Below, in pieces: positions 53,981-62,625 of a stretch of 64,000 nt of DNA. The stretch is taken from positions 62,001 through 126,000 of the forward strand of contig CAKQOG010000001.1 in assembly GCA_934255485.1 (NCBI GenBank), written 5' to 3'. Below the pieces are notes generated by a model, which had not been told where the DNA came from, did not search any database, and saw only the letters and a program-made list of their open reading frames with translations. Made by a program: the position numbers and the translations under genes. The stretch is from an uncultured Prevotellamassilia sp. Lineage in GTDB: Bacteria; Bacteroidota; Bacteroidia; Bacteroidales; Bacteroidaceae. Numbering within the stretch: the stretch's first letter is position 1; each line of letters opens with the position of its first letter.

Positions 53981-54035
53981 CCTAAATCATTCAAATTGGC
54001 ATACTATGCACTTTTAGCGGGTAGTAATAATTTTT
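53981..54035 (+). repeat. Dispersed ~50-bp intergenic repeat, copy 3
   Basis: CTAAATCATTCAAATTGGCATACTATGCACTTTTAGCGG (split: CTAAATCATTCAAATTGG, CATACTATGCACTTTTAGCG) and an AATAATTTTTTT end. It starts four bases after the right end of the IS. Matches 4656-4735 (minus) and 17222-17300 (plus). Confidence 0.6.
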
Positions 54036-54080
54036 TTAAATGAGGAAATGTTCGATTTCGATATAAAATTGAGCACAAAA

Positions 54081-54109
54081 AAACCTGTAGAACACGGTCC
54101 TACAGGTTT
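54081..54109 (-). terminator. Terminator of the small lipoprotein gene
   Basis: A perfect 10-bp stem (54081-54090 with 54100-54109), 9-nt loop; on the minus strand it is followed by a T7 tract. Confidence 0.85.
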
Positions 54110-54180
54110 CAGTTTCTCTCGTTGTTGTAGCGAGTTCGCTTAGCTTTGAATAACAAAATTCATCGTTAAGCTGCAGGCTC

Positions 54181-54387
54181 TCAAGCTTGAGCAGCAGTTG
54201 AGTCAGCAGTAGCAGCTGCAGAGTCAGCAGGAGCAGCAGCAGAGTCAGTAGAAGCTGAATCAGTTGCAGCGCTGTCAACAGCTACAGAATCGCTGTCAGT
54301 AGTAGCAGCAGCGTCAGAAGTTTTGTTACCGCAAGATGCGAAAGAAATAGCAGCGAATGCTACGAACATGAAAACTAACTTTTTCAT
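54181..54387 (-). CDS. Small Ala/Ser/Asp-rich lipoprotein
   Basis: 68 aa. The lipobox FASC puts the lipidated Cys at 19; the mature part is ~49 residues made almost only of Ala, Ser, Thr, Asp and a few Pro and Val, in repeats of the type D-S-A-A-T-D-S-A. It has no globular domain. Similar short low-complexity lipoproteins occur in Bacteroidales without known function; a charged spacer or surface coat role is only a guess. Own terminator, 490 bp from the nuo operon. Confidence 0.75.
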   Translation of the reverse strand: MKKLVFMFVAFAAISFASCGNKTSDAAATTDSDSVAVDSAATDSASTDSAAAPADSAAATADSTAAQA

Positions 54388-54816
54388 TTTGTTTTTAAAA
54401 TTTTTTTAAGTAAAACAATCAATTGCCTTTTTAAAACGTTGCAAAGGTATGTACTTTTTCATTATGCGCAAACCTTTAGGCTATTTTTTTTGTGTTTTTC
54501 TACTCTATTTTGACAATATTTTATCTTATAACTTTTATTTGATAAATATACTTTGCATTTACAAATGTAAAAAATGAGTGAAAGTATTTAGGCAATGCCC
54601 ATAGACTTTAATTATTATACTAATCGATGTAGGTAAAGATCAAGTTTCTTTTGAAACAAGCAATGAAAATGATGGTGTTGAGCAATTAGCCTTGGACAAA
54701 GATAAGGATGGTTGCTCCTTTGATTTATCAAAGTTGCATTTATAAATAACTTTGAATGCTTACTTATATTTTATAATGAGCAAATTGGCTTTTTACGGAT
54801 TGTTGTTTATAGAATA
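54388..54816. other. Intergenic region with a possible gene remnant
   Basis: Mostly AT-rich. At about 54613-54744 an open stretch on plus without a start codon reads VGKDQVSFETSNENDGVEQL, then ALDKDKDGCSFDLSKLHL and a stop. It looks protein-like but is too short and has no recognised match; it could be a decayed gene end. Confidence 0.35.
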
Positions 54817-54856
54817 AAGAAGTCCAAAACCTAATGACATAGGTTTCGGACTTCTT
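54817..54856 (-). terminator. Terminator of the nuo operon
   Basis: A 16-bp stem with one mismatch (54817-54832 with 54841-54856) 23 bp past the nuoN stop codon, with a T-rich tail on minus. Confidence 0.8.
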
Positions 54857-54879
54857 TATTTTATGATAATCTTATTTGA

Positions 54880-56328
54880 TTATAGACCATAGCTAAATCC
54901 GCTAATGTAGTTGTAGAACACACCGCCTATGCCGAGTGCCAACACACCGATGGTGCAGATGGCAAGGGCTGCGCGTGTGTAACCATCACTTTTGAAAGTA
55001 GATATAGGGCTTTCGTTAGGTTTGATGTACATAGCTTTTACAATGAGCAAATAATAGTAAAGAGATATTACAGTATTTGCCAAAGCGATGAATACCAAGA
55101 GAGGATAACCAGCCTTGAATGCTGCCATAAAGACAAAGAACTTTGAGAAGAAACCTGCAAAAGGAGGTATACCTGCCAAAGAGAAGAGGCAAAGAGTCAT
55201 CAAGAAAGCTAATTTAGGATTGCTTTGGTAAAGGCCATCGTAATCGCTGATATTAATCTTTCCTGAGTTCTCCTCAATGGTTGTCATGATTGCAAAGGCA
55301 CCAAGGTTAGACACCATATAAACTAACAGATAGAATACAAGGGCTGTCATGCCTTGAGCAGTTCCGTCCATGATTGCCAAAACCAAATAACCTGCTTGCG
55401 AAATAGCTGAAAAAGCCATAAAACGTTTCAGGTTGTTTTGACGAATGGCAAAGAGGTTGGCAATGGTGATAGATGCTACGATAATCCAATACATGCCTGT
55501 ATTCCAGCTATAGAAGAGGTCGCTTTGTGCAAAGGCTTTCATAAGCACTGTGAGTAACACAAATGCTGCAGAACCCTTCGAGATAACACTCAGGTAGGCA
55601 GTAACAGAGGTTGGGGCTCCTTCGTATGTATCTGCAGTCCAAAGATGGAAGGGTACAAGTGAAATCTTGAAGCCCATACCGCTGATGAACAATACCAAGC
55701 CAAAGATGCTAAGAAGTGAGCCATCAAGCTGCGCACCGATTTCATTGAAGTAGAGTGTACCTGTTGCGCCATAGATTAGTGATACGCCATAGAGTAAAAG
55801 TGCACTTGAGAAGAGAGCCAAGAGGATAAACTTGGCACCAGCTTCAGCACTTTCAAAACGCTTCTTGTCGTATGCAACCAATGCGGTGATGGGCACAGAG
55901 GCTAACTCTAAACCAATAAAGAACATCAAGAAATGTCCACTTGAAATCATAAAGTACATACCCAACAAGGTGAAGAGGGTAAGCAGGTAGAACTCTCCTT
56001 GCTTTACTAAATTCTCAGGACGAGAGAGCCATTTGTGTGCCATAAGGAACACAACGATGGTTCCAATATTGAGAACACTCTTCATGATTGTCATCATAGG
56101 GGTGTATTGATACATGCCGCCAAACGCTTCGCAATCACTTGCTCCGCATGCGGGCAAGAAATTACAAATAGTATGAATGGCAAGTAGCACAACGGGAAGG
56201 CATGTGTTGTAAACTCCTTTCCCGCTCTTCTTATCAGGACACATAAAGAGGTCAGCGATGAACAGTATAGTGATTACTGCCAACAATGACAACTCTTCAT
56301 GCATATAGAGAAATTGTGAATAATCCAT
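54880..56328 (-). CDS. nuoN: NADH-quinone oxidoreductase subunit N
   Basis: 482 aa, about fourteen helices. Antiporter-like subunit of complex I. Diagnostic: MGFKISLVPFHLWTADTYEG in TM7-8 and LAGIPPFAGFFSKFFVFMAA. The key Lys and Glu residues in the channel helices appear to be kept. Last gene of the operon, 27 bp after nuoM. Note the Phe-Val to Phe swap at the end is not unusual for the family. Confidence 0.93.
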   Translation of the reverse strand: MDYSQFLYMHEELSLLAVITILFIADLFMCPDKKSGKGVYNTCLPVVLLAIHTICNFLPACGASDCEAFGGMYQYTPMMTIMKSVLNIGTIVVFLMAHKWLSRPENLVKQGEFYLLTLFTLLGMYFMISSGHFLMFFIGLELASVPITALVAYDKKRFESAEAGAKFILLALFSSALLLYGVSLIYGATGTLYFNEIGAQLDGSLLSIFGLVLFISGMGFKISLVPFHLWTADTYEGAPTSVTAYLSVISKGSAAFVLLTVLMKAFAQSDLFYSWNTGMYWIIVASITIANLFAIRQNNLKRFMAFSAISQAGYLVLAIMDGTAQGMTALVFYLLVYMVSNLGAFAIMTTIEENSGKINISDYDGLYQSNPKLAFLMTLCLFSLAGIPPFAGFFSKFFVFMAAFKAGYPLLVFIALANTVISLYYYLLIVKAMYIKPNESPISTFKSDGYTRAALAICTIGVLALGIGGVFYNYISGFSYGL

Positions 56329-56355
56329 TGAATGATAATTGAGTTAAATGGTTAT

Positions 56356-57888
56356 TTAAAGGAAAGGATTTGAACTTGATACAGTTACTGCTGCTTGGTG
56401 GATATGATCAACGATAGGTGCAACACCAGTTGTGATCATGTCGCTTACCCACAATGGAGCAAGACCTAAACCAGCTACTGCTACAATAAGGCAGATAACA
56501 GCAAAGCGCTCGTCCCAAGTAGCATCTGTAAGTTTGAGATGATGCTCGTTAGTGCATGTACCATAAAGTATCTTGCCGACTACACGAAGAATGTAGACTG
56601 CGGTGATTACGATAGAGCAACATGCAGCAATGGTGAGTACACGATGGAATGTATCAGCGTTTTGGAATGAACCTACAAAGATTGTCATCTCGGCAATGAA
56701 ACCAGAGAAACCTGGCAAACCTAAGTTGGCTAAACCTGCTATGATATATCCTACAGAAAGGAATGGCATAATACGCATCAAACCATTTAGTTCGCGAATG
56801 TCACGTGTGTGTGTACGACCATATATCATACCGATAAGAGCAAAGAATAATGCTGTCATCAAACCATGGCTTAACATCTGGAGTACAGCACCTGTGCAAG
56901 CTGTTTGGTTGAGCATAAGAATTGCAAACAGTACCATGCCACAGTGTGACACAGAACTATAGGCATTGATATACTTTAAGTCGGTTTGTACACATGCACT
57001 AAATGCACCATACACAACAGAGATACCTGTAAGGATAAGGAATATCCAACCAAGTTCGTTGGCAGCTTCGGGCATCAAATACATAGCGATGCGGAAGCAA
57101 CCATATCCACCCAATTTCATAAGCACGCCTGCGTGGAGCATAGATACAGCAGTCGGGGCAGAAGCGTGACCATCGGGAGACCATGTATGGAATGGGAACA
57201 ACGCACCAAGAACACCAAAACCAATAAAGGTGAGAGGGAACCAAATGCATTGTTGTGCAAATGGAATGGCATGTGCACCACCTATGTGATTGGCTATTTC
57301 TACAATGTTCATGGTGTTGCCACCTGCACCATAGAAAATACCAAAGATACCACACATCAAGAAAGCTGAACCACCCATAAGCATAAGGGTAAGCTTCATA
57401 GCTGCATACTCTTTCTTACCGCTACCCCATACGCCAATGAGCAAGTACATAGGGATAAGTGCAATTTCGTAGAACATGAACATGGCGAACATATCTACAG
57501 AAATAAAGAATCCGAATACACCTAAACTCAGTAATGTGAACCATAGGAAGTATTCCTTTGTGAGTGGTTTTAACTGCCATGAGGCAAATGTACCTGTGAA
57601 AACGATGACAGATGACAAAAGTAACATTGCTACAGAAATGCCATCAACGCCCACTGAATATTTTATGTGAAGTGGTTCAAACCAATTGAATGATGCTGTG
57701 TAAAGCATCTCCTCGGTATGACCTGCAGCACGATCGCCCAAGAAAGTAATGGTTAAGTATGCTGCCATTATTAGCAACAAACTGCTACCCGTTACCATCA
57801 CCGCACGTACACCCTTCACATCTCTTGCCAACCACAAACCAAGTAGCATGACAAGTGGAATTAATACGAATAATGATAAAAAATTCAT
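56356..57888 (-). CDS. nuoM: NADH-quinone oxidoreductase subunit M
   Basis: 510 aa, about fourteen helices. Antiporter-like proton-pumping subunit: FYEIALIPMYLLIGVWGS with the conserved Glu, FPFHTWSPDGHASAPTAVSM with the Lys-His region, and LGLPGFSGFIAEMTIF. It acts in the inner-membrane arm between NuoL and NuoN. It is 120 bp downstream of nuoL. Confidence 0.94.
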   Translation of the reverse strand: MNFLSLFVLIPLVMLLGLWLARDVKGVRAVMVTGSSLLLIMAAYLTITFLGDRAAGHTEEMLYTASFNWFEPLHIKYSVGVDGISVAMLLLSSVIVFTGTFASWQLKPLTKEYFLWFTLLSLGVFGFFISVDMFAMFMFYEIALIPMYLLIGVWGSGKKEYAAMKLTLMLMGGSAFLMCGIFGIFYGAGGNTMNIVEIANHIGGAHAIPFAQQCIWFPLTFIGFGVLGALFPFHTWSPDGHASAPTAVSMLHAGVLMKLGGYGCFRIAMYLMPEAANELGWIFLILTGISVVYGAFSACVQTDLKYINAYSSVSHCGMVLFAILMLNQTACTGAVLQMLSHGLMTALFFALIGMIYGRTHTRDIRELNGLMRIMPFLSVGYIIAGLANLGLPGFSGFIAEMTIFVGSFQNADTFHRVLTIAACCSIVITAVYILRVVGKILYGTCTNEHHLKLTDATWDERFAVICLIVAVAGLGLAPLWVSDMITTGVAPIVDHIHQAAVTVSSSNPFL

Positions 57889-58008
57889 TGTGATGTTTTT
57901 TGTAGTTTAAAAGCGAATGTTGTGCTTGTCACAAACTTTGTTTGCTACACGATTATAGCATAATGTGTGTGAATGCAAGCAAACTATTTCAACTATTGAA
58001 CTCTAATA

Positions 58009-59913
58009 TTAAGCAAATGCCATAATTGCCAACAATATCAATATGCCAAGCAAGAATACATAAGCGTATTTTTGAACAGATCCACTCTGCAATCCACGGA
58101 TGTTGAAGCTGAGAGTGTTAGCACCCCATGCAAGGAAGTTGAAGAAGCCATCTACAACGTGGCGGTCGAACCATGCAATGGGTTTTGAAATGTGTGCAAA
58201 TATGATGCGGTGAGTGATATATTGGTAAACTTCGTCCATGTAGAAACGCTTGTATGCCCAACGATGAAGCTTTCCAAACTTTTCAGCAAGAGCGTCTGCC
58301 TTGGGTTGTTTTTCGCCAATATACATGTAAGTAGCCAAGAATATTGAGGCTACAGCGATAACGATTGATGTGCCTGCAACGTTCCAGTCAAGGTGAATGT
58401 CGTAGAGTTGTCCATCAGCACTGACAAAGTGACCGAAAGGAATGAAACCTGCAACAAGTGTTACTGCAGCAAGGAACATCAAAGGGAAAGTCATTGTGAG
58501 AGGTGCCTCGTGAGGAGTATGCTCAGCATGTAGTTGCTTATTTTCTGTACCCCAGAAAATACCATAATACAAGCGGAACATATAGAATGCTGTCATAGCT
58601 GCAATTGCGGTCATAATCCATCCCATTGCAGGCGAGTAAGCCATTGCTGCTGTTAGAATTTCGTCTTTAGAGAAGAAACCTGAGAATGGAGGAATACCCG
58701 AAATGGCAAGACAAGCTACAAGGAATGTTATGTGAGTGATAGGCATATACTTGCGTAAACCTCCCATGGCAGACATTTCATTGCTATGTACTGCGTGAAT
58801 GATACAACCAGCGCCAAGGAACAACAGAGCCTTGAACATAGCATGTGTAAACAAGTGGAACATTGATGCCATATAGCCTAATGAACCTACATGTTCATGT
58901 CCTGTAGCATATTCTGTGCAAACACCTAAAGATACCATCATAAATGCTATCTGAGAGATGGTTGAGAATGCAAGTACACGCTTGATGTCGCTTTGGCAAC
59001 ATGCTACTGCAGCTGCATAGAATGCAGTGAATGCACCTACCCAAGCTACAATGTGTAATGTATTGGGCGCATATTCAATCCATAATGGGAAGAGACGTGC
59101 AATTTGGAATACACCTGCAACCACCATTGTAGCAGCATGGATAAGTGCTGATACAGGAGTTGGGCCTTCCATTGCATCGGGCAACCAAATGTGAAGAGGG
59201 AACATAGCACTCTTACCAGCACCACCGATAAACATCAAGAATAAAGCTGTAGGTAGCATCATAGCACCTTGTGCAAAGCCTTCTTGGTTGAATTGGAAAC
59301 CAAATGAATGGCAATAATAGCCATAGATAAGAATACCAATTAAGAAGAACAAGTCGGCAAAGCGTGTTACGATAAATGCCTTCTTAGATGCTGCAATAGC
59401 TGCAGGTGAAGTGTAATAGAAGCCAATGAGCAAGTAAGATGATACACCCACCAACTCCCAGAACATGTACATTTGGAATATGTTGGTAGCTACCACCAAA
59501 CCGAGCATCGACATGGTGAAGAGGCTAAGGAATGCGTAGTAACGTTGAAAACCACGTTCACCATGCATATAGCCGAACGAATAGATGTGTACCATGAGTG
59601 ATACCGTAGAAATGACGATTAACATCATTACAGATATTGGATCAAGCATGATACCCATATCAAAGCTGAGACCTTTTACAAAGAAAGGTAGCCACTTAAA
59701 GTTGTAGGGCATCAGCGTGGGAAGTACACCTTCTGCCGTACGTGCAGTTTGAAAGAAATACTCATAGGCTGTATAGTATGACATTACTGCAACTGCACCA
59801 AGCACTATGGTACCTACCAATCCTGCAGCTTTATGGCTGAACCATTTACCGAACACTCCAAGTAGGAGGAACGAGAAGAATGGCAGCAAAAGAATAAGAA
59901 TTGTATAATCCAT
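58009..59913 (-). CDS. nuoL: NADH-quinone oxidoreductase subunit L
   Basis: 634 aa, including the long C-terminal amphipathic and terminal helices (residues ~480-634) typical of NuoL. Motifs: FWELVGVSSYLLIGFYY, GKSAMFPLHIWLPDAMEGPT and SGIPPFSGFFSKDEIL. It is the most distal proton-pumping subunit of complex I. It follows nuoK after 128 bp. Confidence 0.95.
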   Translation of the reverse strand: MDYTILILLLPFFSFLLLGVFGKWFSHKAAGLVGTIVLGAVAVMSYYTAYEYFFQTARTAEGVLPTLMPYNFKWLPFFVKGLSFDMGIMLDPISVMMLIVISTVSLMVHIYSFGYMHGERGFQRYYAFLSLFTMSMLGLVVATNIFQMYMFWELVGVSSYLLIGFYYTSPAAIAASKKAFIVTRFADLFFLIGILIYGYYCHSFGFQFNQEGFAQGAMMLPTALFLMFIGGAGKSAMFPLHIWLPDAMEGPTPVSALIHAATMVVAGVFQIARLFPLWIEYAPNTLHIVAWVGAFTAFYAAAVACCQSDIKRVLAFSTISQIAFMMVSLGVCTEYATGHEHVGSLGYMASMFHLFTHAMFKALLFLGAGCIIHAVHSNEMSAMGGLRKYMPITHITFLVACLAISGIPPFSGFFSKDEILTAAMAYSPAMGWIMTAIAAMTAFYMFRLYYGIFWGTENKQLHAEHTPHEAPLTMTFPLMFLAAVTLVAGFIPFGHFVSADGQLYDIHLDWNVAGTSIVIAVASIFLATYMYIGEKQPKADALAEKFGKLHRWAYKRFYMDEVYQYITHRIIFAHISKPIAWFDRHVVDGFFNFLAWGANTLSFNIRGLQSGSVQKYAYVFLLGILILLAIMAFA

Positions 59914-60041
59914 TGTAAGTGAGTTTAAGAGTTAAGAGTTTCGTTAGTTGGTAATGTTGGCTTTCTTTCTTTTAATTTATATAGAAAGCATGATTACTAC
60001 CATATATAGAAACTTCTAAGCCTTTCAACTTTAAAATTTGT

Positions 60042-60350
60042 TTACCACTTCATCTTCTCGAGTTCATCTACCTGGATGTTTTTGATCATTCGGTAAATGT
60101 TTATCATGATAGCTATAGCAATAGCACTTTCGGCTGCCGAAATAGCAATTGAGAAGAGTGCAAAGAAATAGCCTTCATTACCCTCGGGATAAAGCATGCG
60201 ATTAAACACTGCAAAATTGAGGTCGGTGGCATTGAGCATAAGTTCCACCGAGAGGAGAATGGCCAATGTGCTGCGACGAGTCAAAAAACCGAAAACGCCT
60301 GCAAACATCATAATGGCTGAAATGATTAAGATATATTCTATTTGAATCAT
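60042..60350 (-). CDS. nuoK: NADH-quinone oxidoreductase subunit K
   Basis: 102 aa from the ATG at 60350 (MIQIEYILIISAIMMFAG); the frame continues upstream by nine codons that overlap nuoJ and are not family-like. Three helices; the family Glu pair is seen in LSVELMLNATDLNF and SAAESAIAIAI. The gene starts 10 bp after the nuoJ stop codon. Confidence 0.93.
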   Translation of the reverse strand: MIQIEYILIISAIMMFAGVFGFLTRRSTLAILLSVELMLNATDLNFAVFNRMLYPEGNEGYFFALFSIAISAAESAIAIAIMINIYRMIKNIQVDELEKMKW

Positions 60351-60360
60351 AATGCAAATG

Positions 60361-60885
60361 TTAGCGTTTACGAGCAATTAACAATGCGCCTATAATGCAA
60401 GCGAGTAGCAAAACACTCACTGCCTCGAATGGCAGTAAATAGCCACCTTCGCCTGATGATAGCATATTGCGACCAATTGAATCGATTGTTGTGACAGCAC
60501 TTGCAGTTTCGCTTGGAGCTGATAATACAGCAGCTTTGAAACCATGTGAAAGAACCACACCGATAAAGGCTAAGAAACCAACAAAACTTAATACAAAGCC
60601 CCAAGAGGCATCTTTAATTTTGCGTTTGAAGATTTCTTGATCTTTCGCACCTTCTGTCAGCAAGATAGAGAACACATATAACACGATGATACCGCCTGCA
60701 TATACAATAACTTGTGCAGCACCAAGGAATGTGTAGCCCATCAAGAAATACATACCTGCTGTGCCCAATAGCACAAAGAACAAGTAAGTGGCAGCACGCA
60801 CAATACTCTTAGTTAGCACCGTTGCTATTGAAGAGAGTACCATTAATACCGCCAAGATGACGAACATGATATTTTGTGAATTCAT
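60361..60885 (-). CDS. nuoJ: NADH-quinone oxidoreductase subunit J
   Basis: 174 aa from the ATG at 60885 (MNSQNIMFVILAVLM); the frame opens at 60939, but those codons lack the family pattern. Five helices with the conserved TYLFFVLLGTAGMYFLMGYT and AAQVIVYAGGIIVLYVF. Membrane-arm subunit of complex I. Confidence 0.92.
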   Translation of the reverse strand: MNSQNIMFVILAVLMVLSSIATVLTKSIVRAATYLFFVLLGTAGMYFLMGYTFLGAAQVIVYAGGIIVLYVFSILLTEGAKDQEIFKRKIKDASWGFVLSFVGFLAFIGVVLSHGFKAAVLSAPSETASAVTTIDSIGRNMLSSGEGGYLLPFEAVSVLLLACIIGALLIARKR

Positions 60886-60952
60886 GAATTGTGAGTTTAT
60901 TAGTATACAGTTTTTTGATAATTGCTGTAGACTATTCAACTAATAAAAGATA

Positions 60953-61417
60953 TTACTTTTCTTCAACGTGACTGCCTGGATGATTGAGTTGCTTAACCAA
61001 TTTAGTACGATCGAACACAGCGTTCTCATAGCTTTGGTCGAACTCAATAGCATGGTGTGGGCAAGCACGTGTGCAGAGCATGCAGAACATACAAGCACCA
61101 AGGTCGTATTCGTATTTCACCAGACGTTTTTTCTTCTTACCGTCTGGTGTTTCATAGAATTCGCTTGTTACTTTAATTGTGCCATTAGGACAAGCCATTT
61201 GGCACAGTCCGCAACCCACGCATTTATGCTCATTATGCTCATTGTGAGGCATTGTGAGCGAACCACGGAAACGATCGAACATTTTATTTGTTTCGCGGTT
61301 CTCAGGGTATTGCTCGGTAATCTTTGGAGTAAAGAACTCGCGCATGGTTGTTTTCAAACCAGTGGTAAGGCTCTTCAATCCATCAACGACACCGCCTATA
61401 TAACTTTTTTCTTCCAT
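60953..61417 (-). CDS. nuoI: NADH-quinone oxidoreductase subunit I
   Basis: 154 aa. Two 4Fe-4S ferredoxin motifs: CVGCGLCQMACPNGTI and CMFCMLCTRACPHHAIEF. They pass electrons through the N6a/N6b clusters to NuoB. A HNEHNEHKC His/Glu-rich approach is seen just before the first cluster. It follows nuoH after 18 bp. Confidence 0.94.
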   Translation of the reverse strand: MEEKSYIGGVVDGLKSLTTGLKTTMREFFTPKITEQYPENRETNKMFDRFRGSLTMPHNEHNEHKCVGCGLCQMACPNGTIKVTSEFYETPDGKKKKRLVKYEYDLGACMFCMLCTRACPHHAIEFDQSYENAVFDRTKLVKQLNHPGSHVEEK

Positions 61418-61435
61418 GAGAAATGAATTGTAATA

Positions 61436-62521
61436 TTAGAATGTCCAACCCATAGCTACGCAAAGAGCCATGAGTACGAGGTTTACCATGCTAAATGGTA
61501 CAAGGTATTTCCACTCAAGAGAAAGAATTTGGTCAATTCTTAAACGAGGGAAAGTCCAACGCAACCACATAAGCAAGAACACTACAAAGAATGTTTTACC
61601 AATAAACCATACTGCACCAGGAATAAAGTCCATTACGCCATTAAAACCATCAAGGCCGTAGATGTGTAATGGTGCCCAACCACCGAGGAAGATAGTAGAA
61701 GCCATACCTGCGCAAATAAAGAGGTTGAGGTATTCAGCCAAGTAGTAGTAGCCAAAGTGCATACCAGAATATTCGGTGTGATAACCTGCTGTAAGTTCGC
61801 TTTCGCATTCAGGTAAGTCGAATGGACCACGATTACATTCAGCATTGCCAGCAACCAAATAGATTAAGAATGCGATAATAGCAGGGATGTGACCACGGCA
61901 AATGTTCCATCCATTAAGGTATTGGTCTTGGCAGATTTCGCTGAACGACATAGTACCTGTCAAGCAAATCATGGCAAGCATTGTCATACCGATAGAGAGT
62001 TCGTAGCTAATGATTTGTGCACCACTACGCATAGCACCAATCAAGGAATACTTGTTGTTACTACTCCAACCAGCAAGCAAAATACCTACAACGCCTATTG
62101 ATGACATTGCAAGGAAAAAGAATACACCAACATTAAAGTCGATGATTTGTGCGCCCTTGTTCCAAGGAAGGCAAGAGAAAGTGACCATTGAAGCTGTGAC
62201 CACGAGAAACGGAGCCAAGTTATGCAAAAATAGGTCGCTTTGACGCATACTGATAATCTCCTTAGTCAGCATCTTAAATACATCGCTGAACACTTGGAGA
62301 AGTCCCCATTTACCTACACGCATCGGACCAAGACGGCACTGGAAGAACGCACAGATTTTACGTTCCATGTAGATAAGGGCGATGGCAAACACAGCATAAA
62401 GTGTGATAATAACCAAAGCTACGAGAATGCTTTCTGTAAGAATAGCTCCCCATTCAGCGAACCCGAGTGTGTTGGTCAGAAAACTGTGTAACCAGGTTGT
62501 TACTATATTAAAATCAAACAT
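61436..62521 (-). CDS. nuoH: NADH-quinone oxidoreductase subunit H
   Basis: 361 aa, about eight helices. ND1-like subunit at the quinone site: ICAFFQCRLGPMRVGKWGLL, the RGPFDLPECESELTAGYHTE loop with its conserved acidic residues, and MWLRWTFPRLRIDQIL. It links the peripheral and membrane arms. Confidence 0.95.
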   Translation of the reverse strand: MFDFNIVTTWLHSFLTNTLGFAEWGAILTESILVALVIITLYAVFAIALIYMERKICAFFQCRLGPMRVGKWGLLQVFSDVFKMLTKEIISMRQSDLFLHNLAPFLVVTASMVTFSCLPWNKGAQIIDFNVGVFFFLAMSSIGVVGILLAGWSSNNKYSLIGAMRSGAQIISYELSIGMTMLAMICLTGTMSFSEICQDQYLNGWNICRGHIPAIIAFLIYLVAGNAECNRGPFDLPECESELTAGYHTEYSGMHFGYYYLAEYLNLFICAGMASTIFLGGWAPLHIYGLDGFNGVMDFIPGAVWFIGKTFFVVFLLMWLRWTFPRLRIDQILSLEWKYLVPFSMVNLVLMALCVAMGWTF

Positions 62522-62625
62522 TTTTGGAGTTTATGAGTTTATGAGCTTTTACAGAGTATTGGTGCAAAATGATAATGTATGCGCCTCTACTCCAATTCTC
62601 TTTTAACTTATTAAACTTATTATGA

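Noticed and set aside
54613..54744. Small gene reading VGKDQVSFETSN...
   Set aside because: No start codon or promoter; listed only as a possible remnant.
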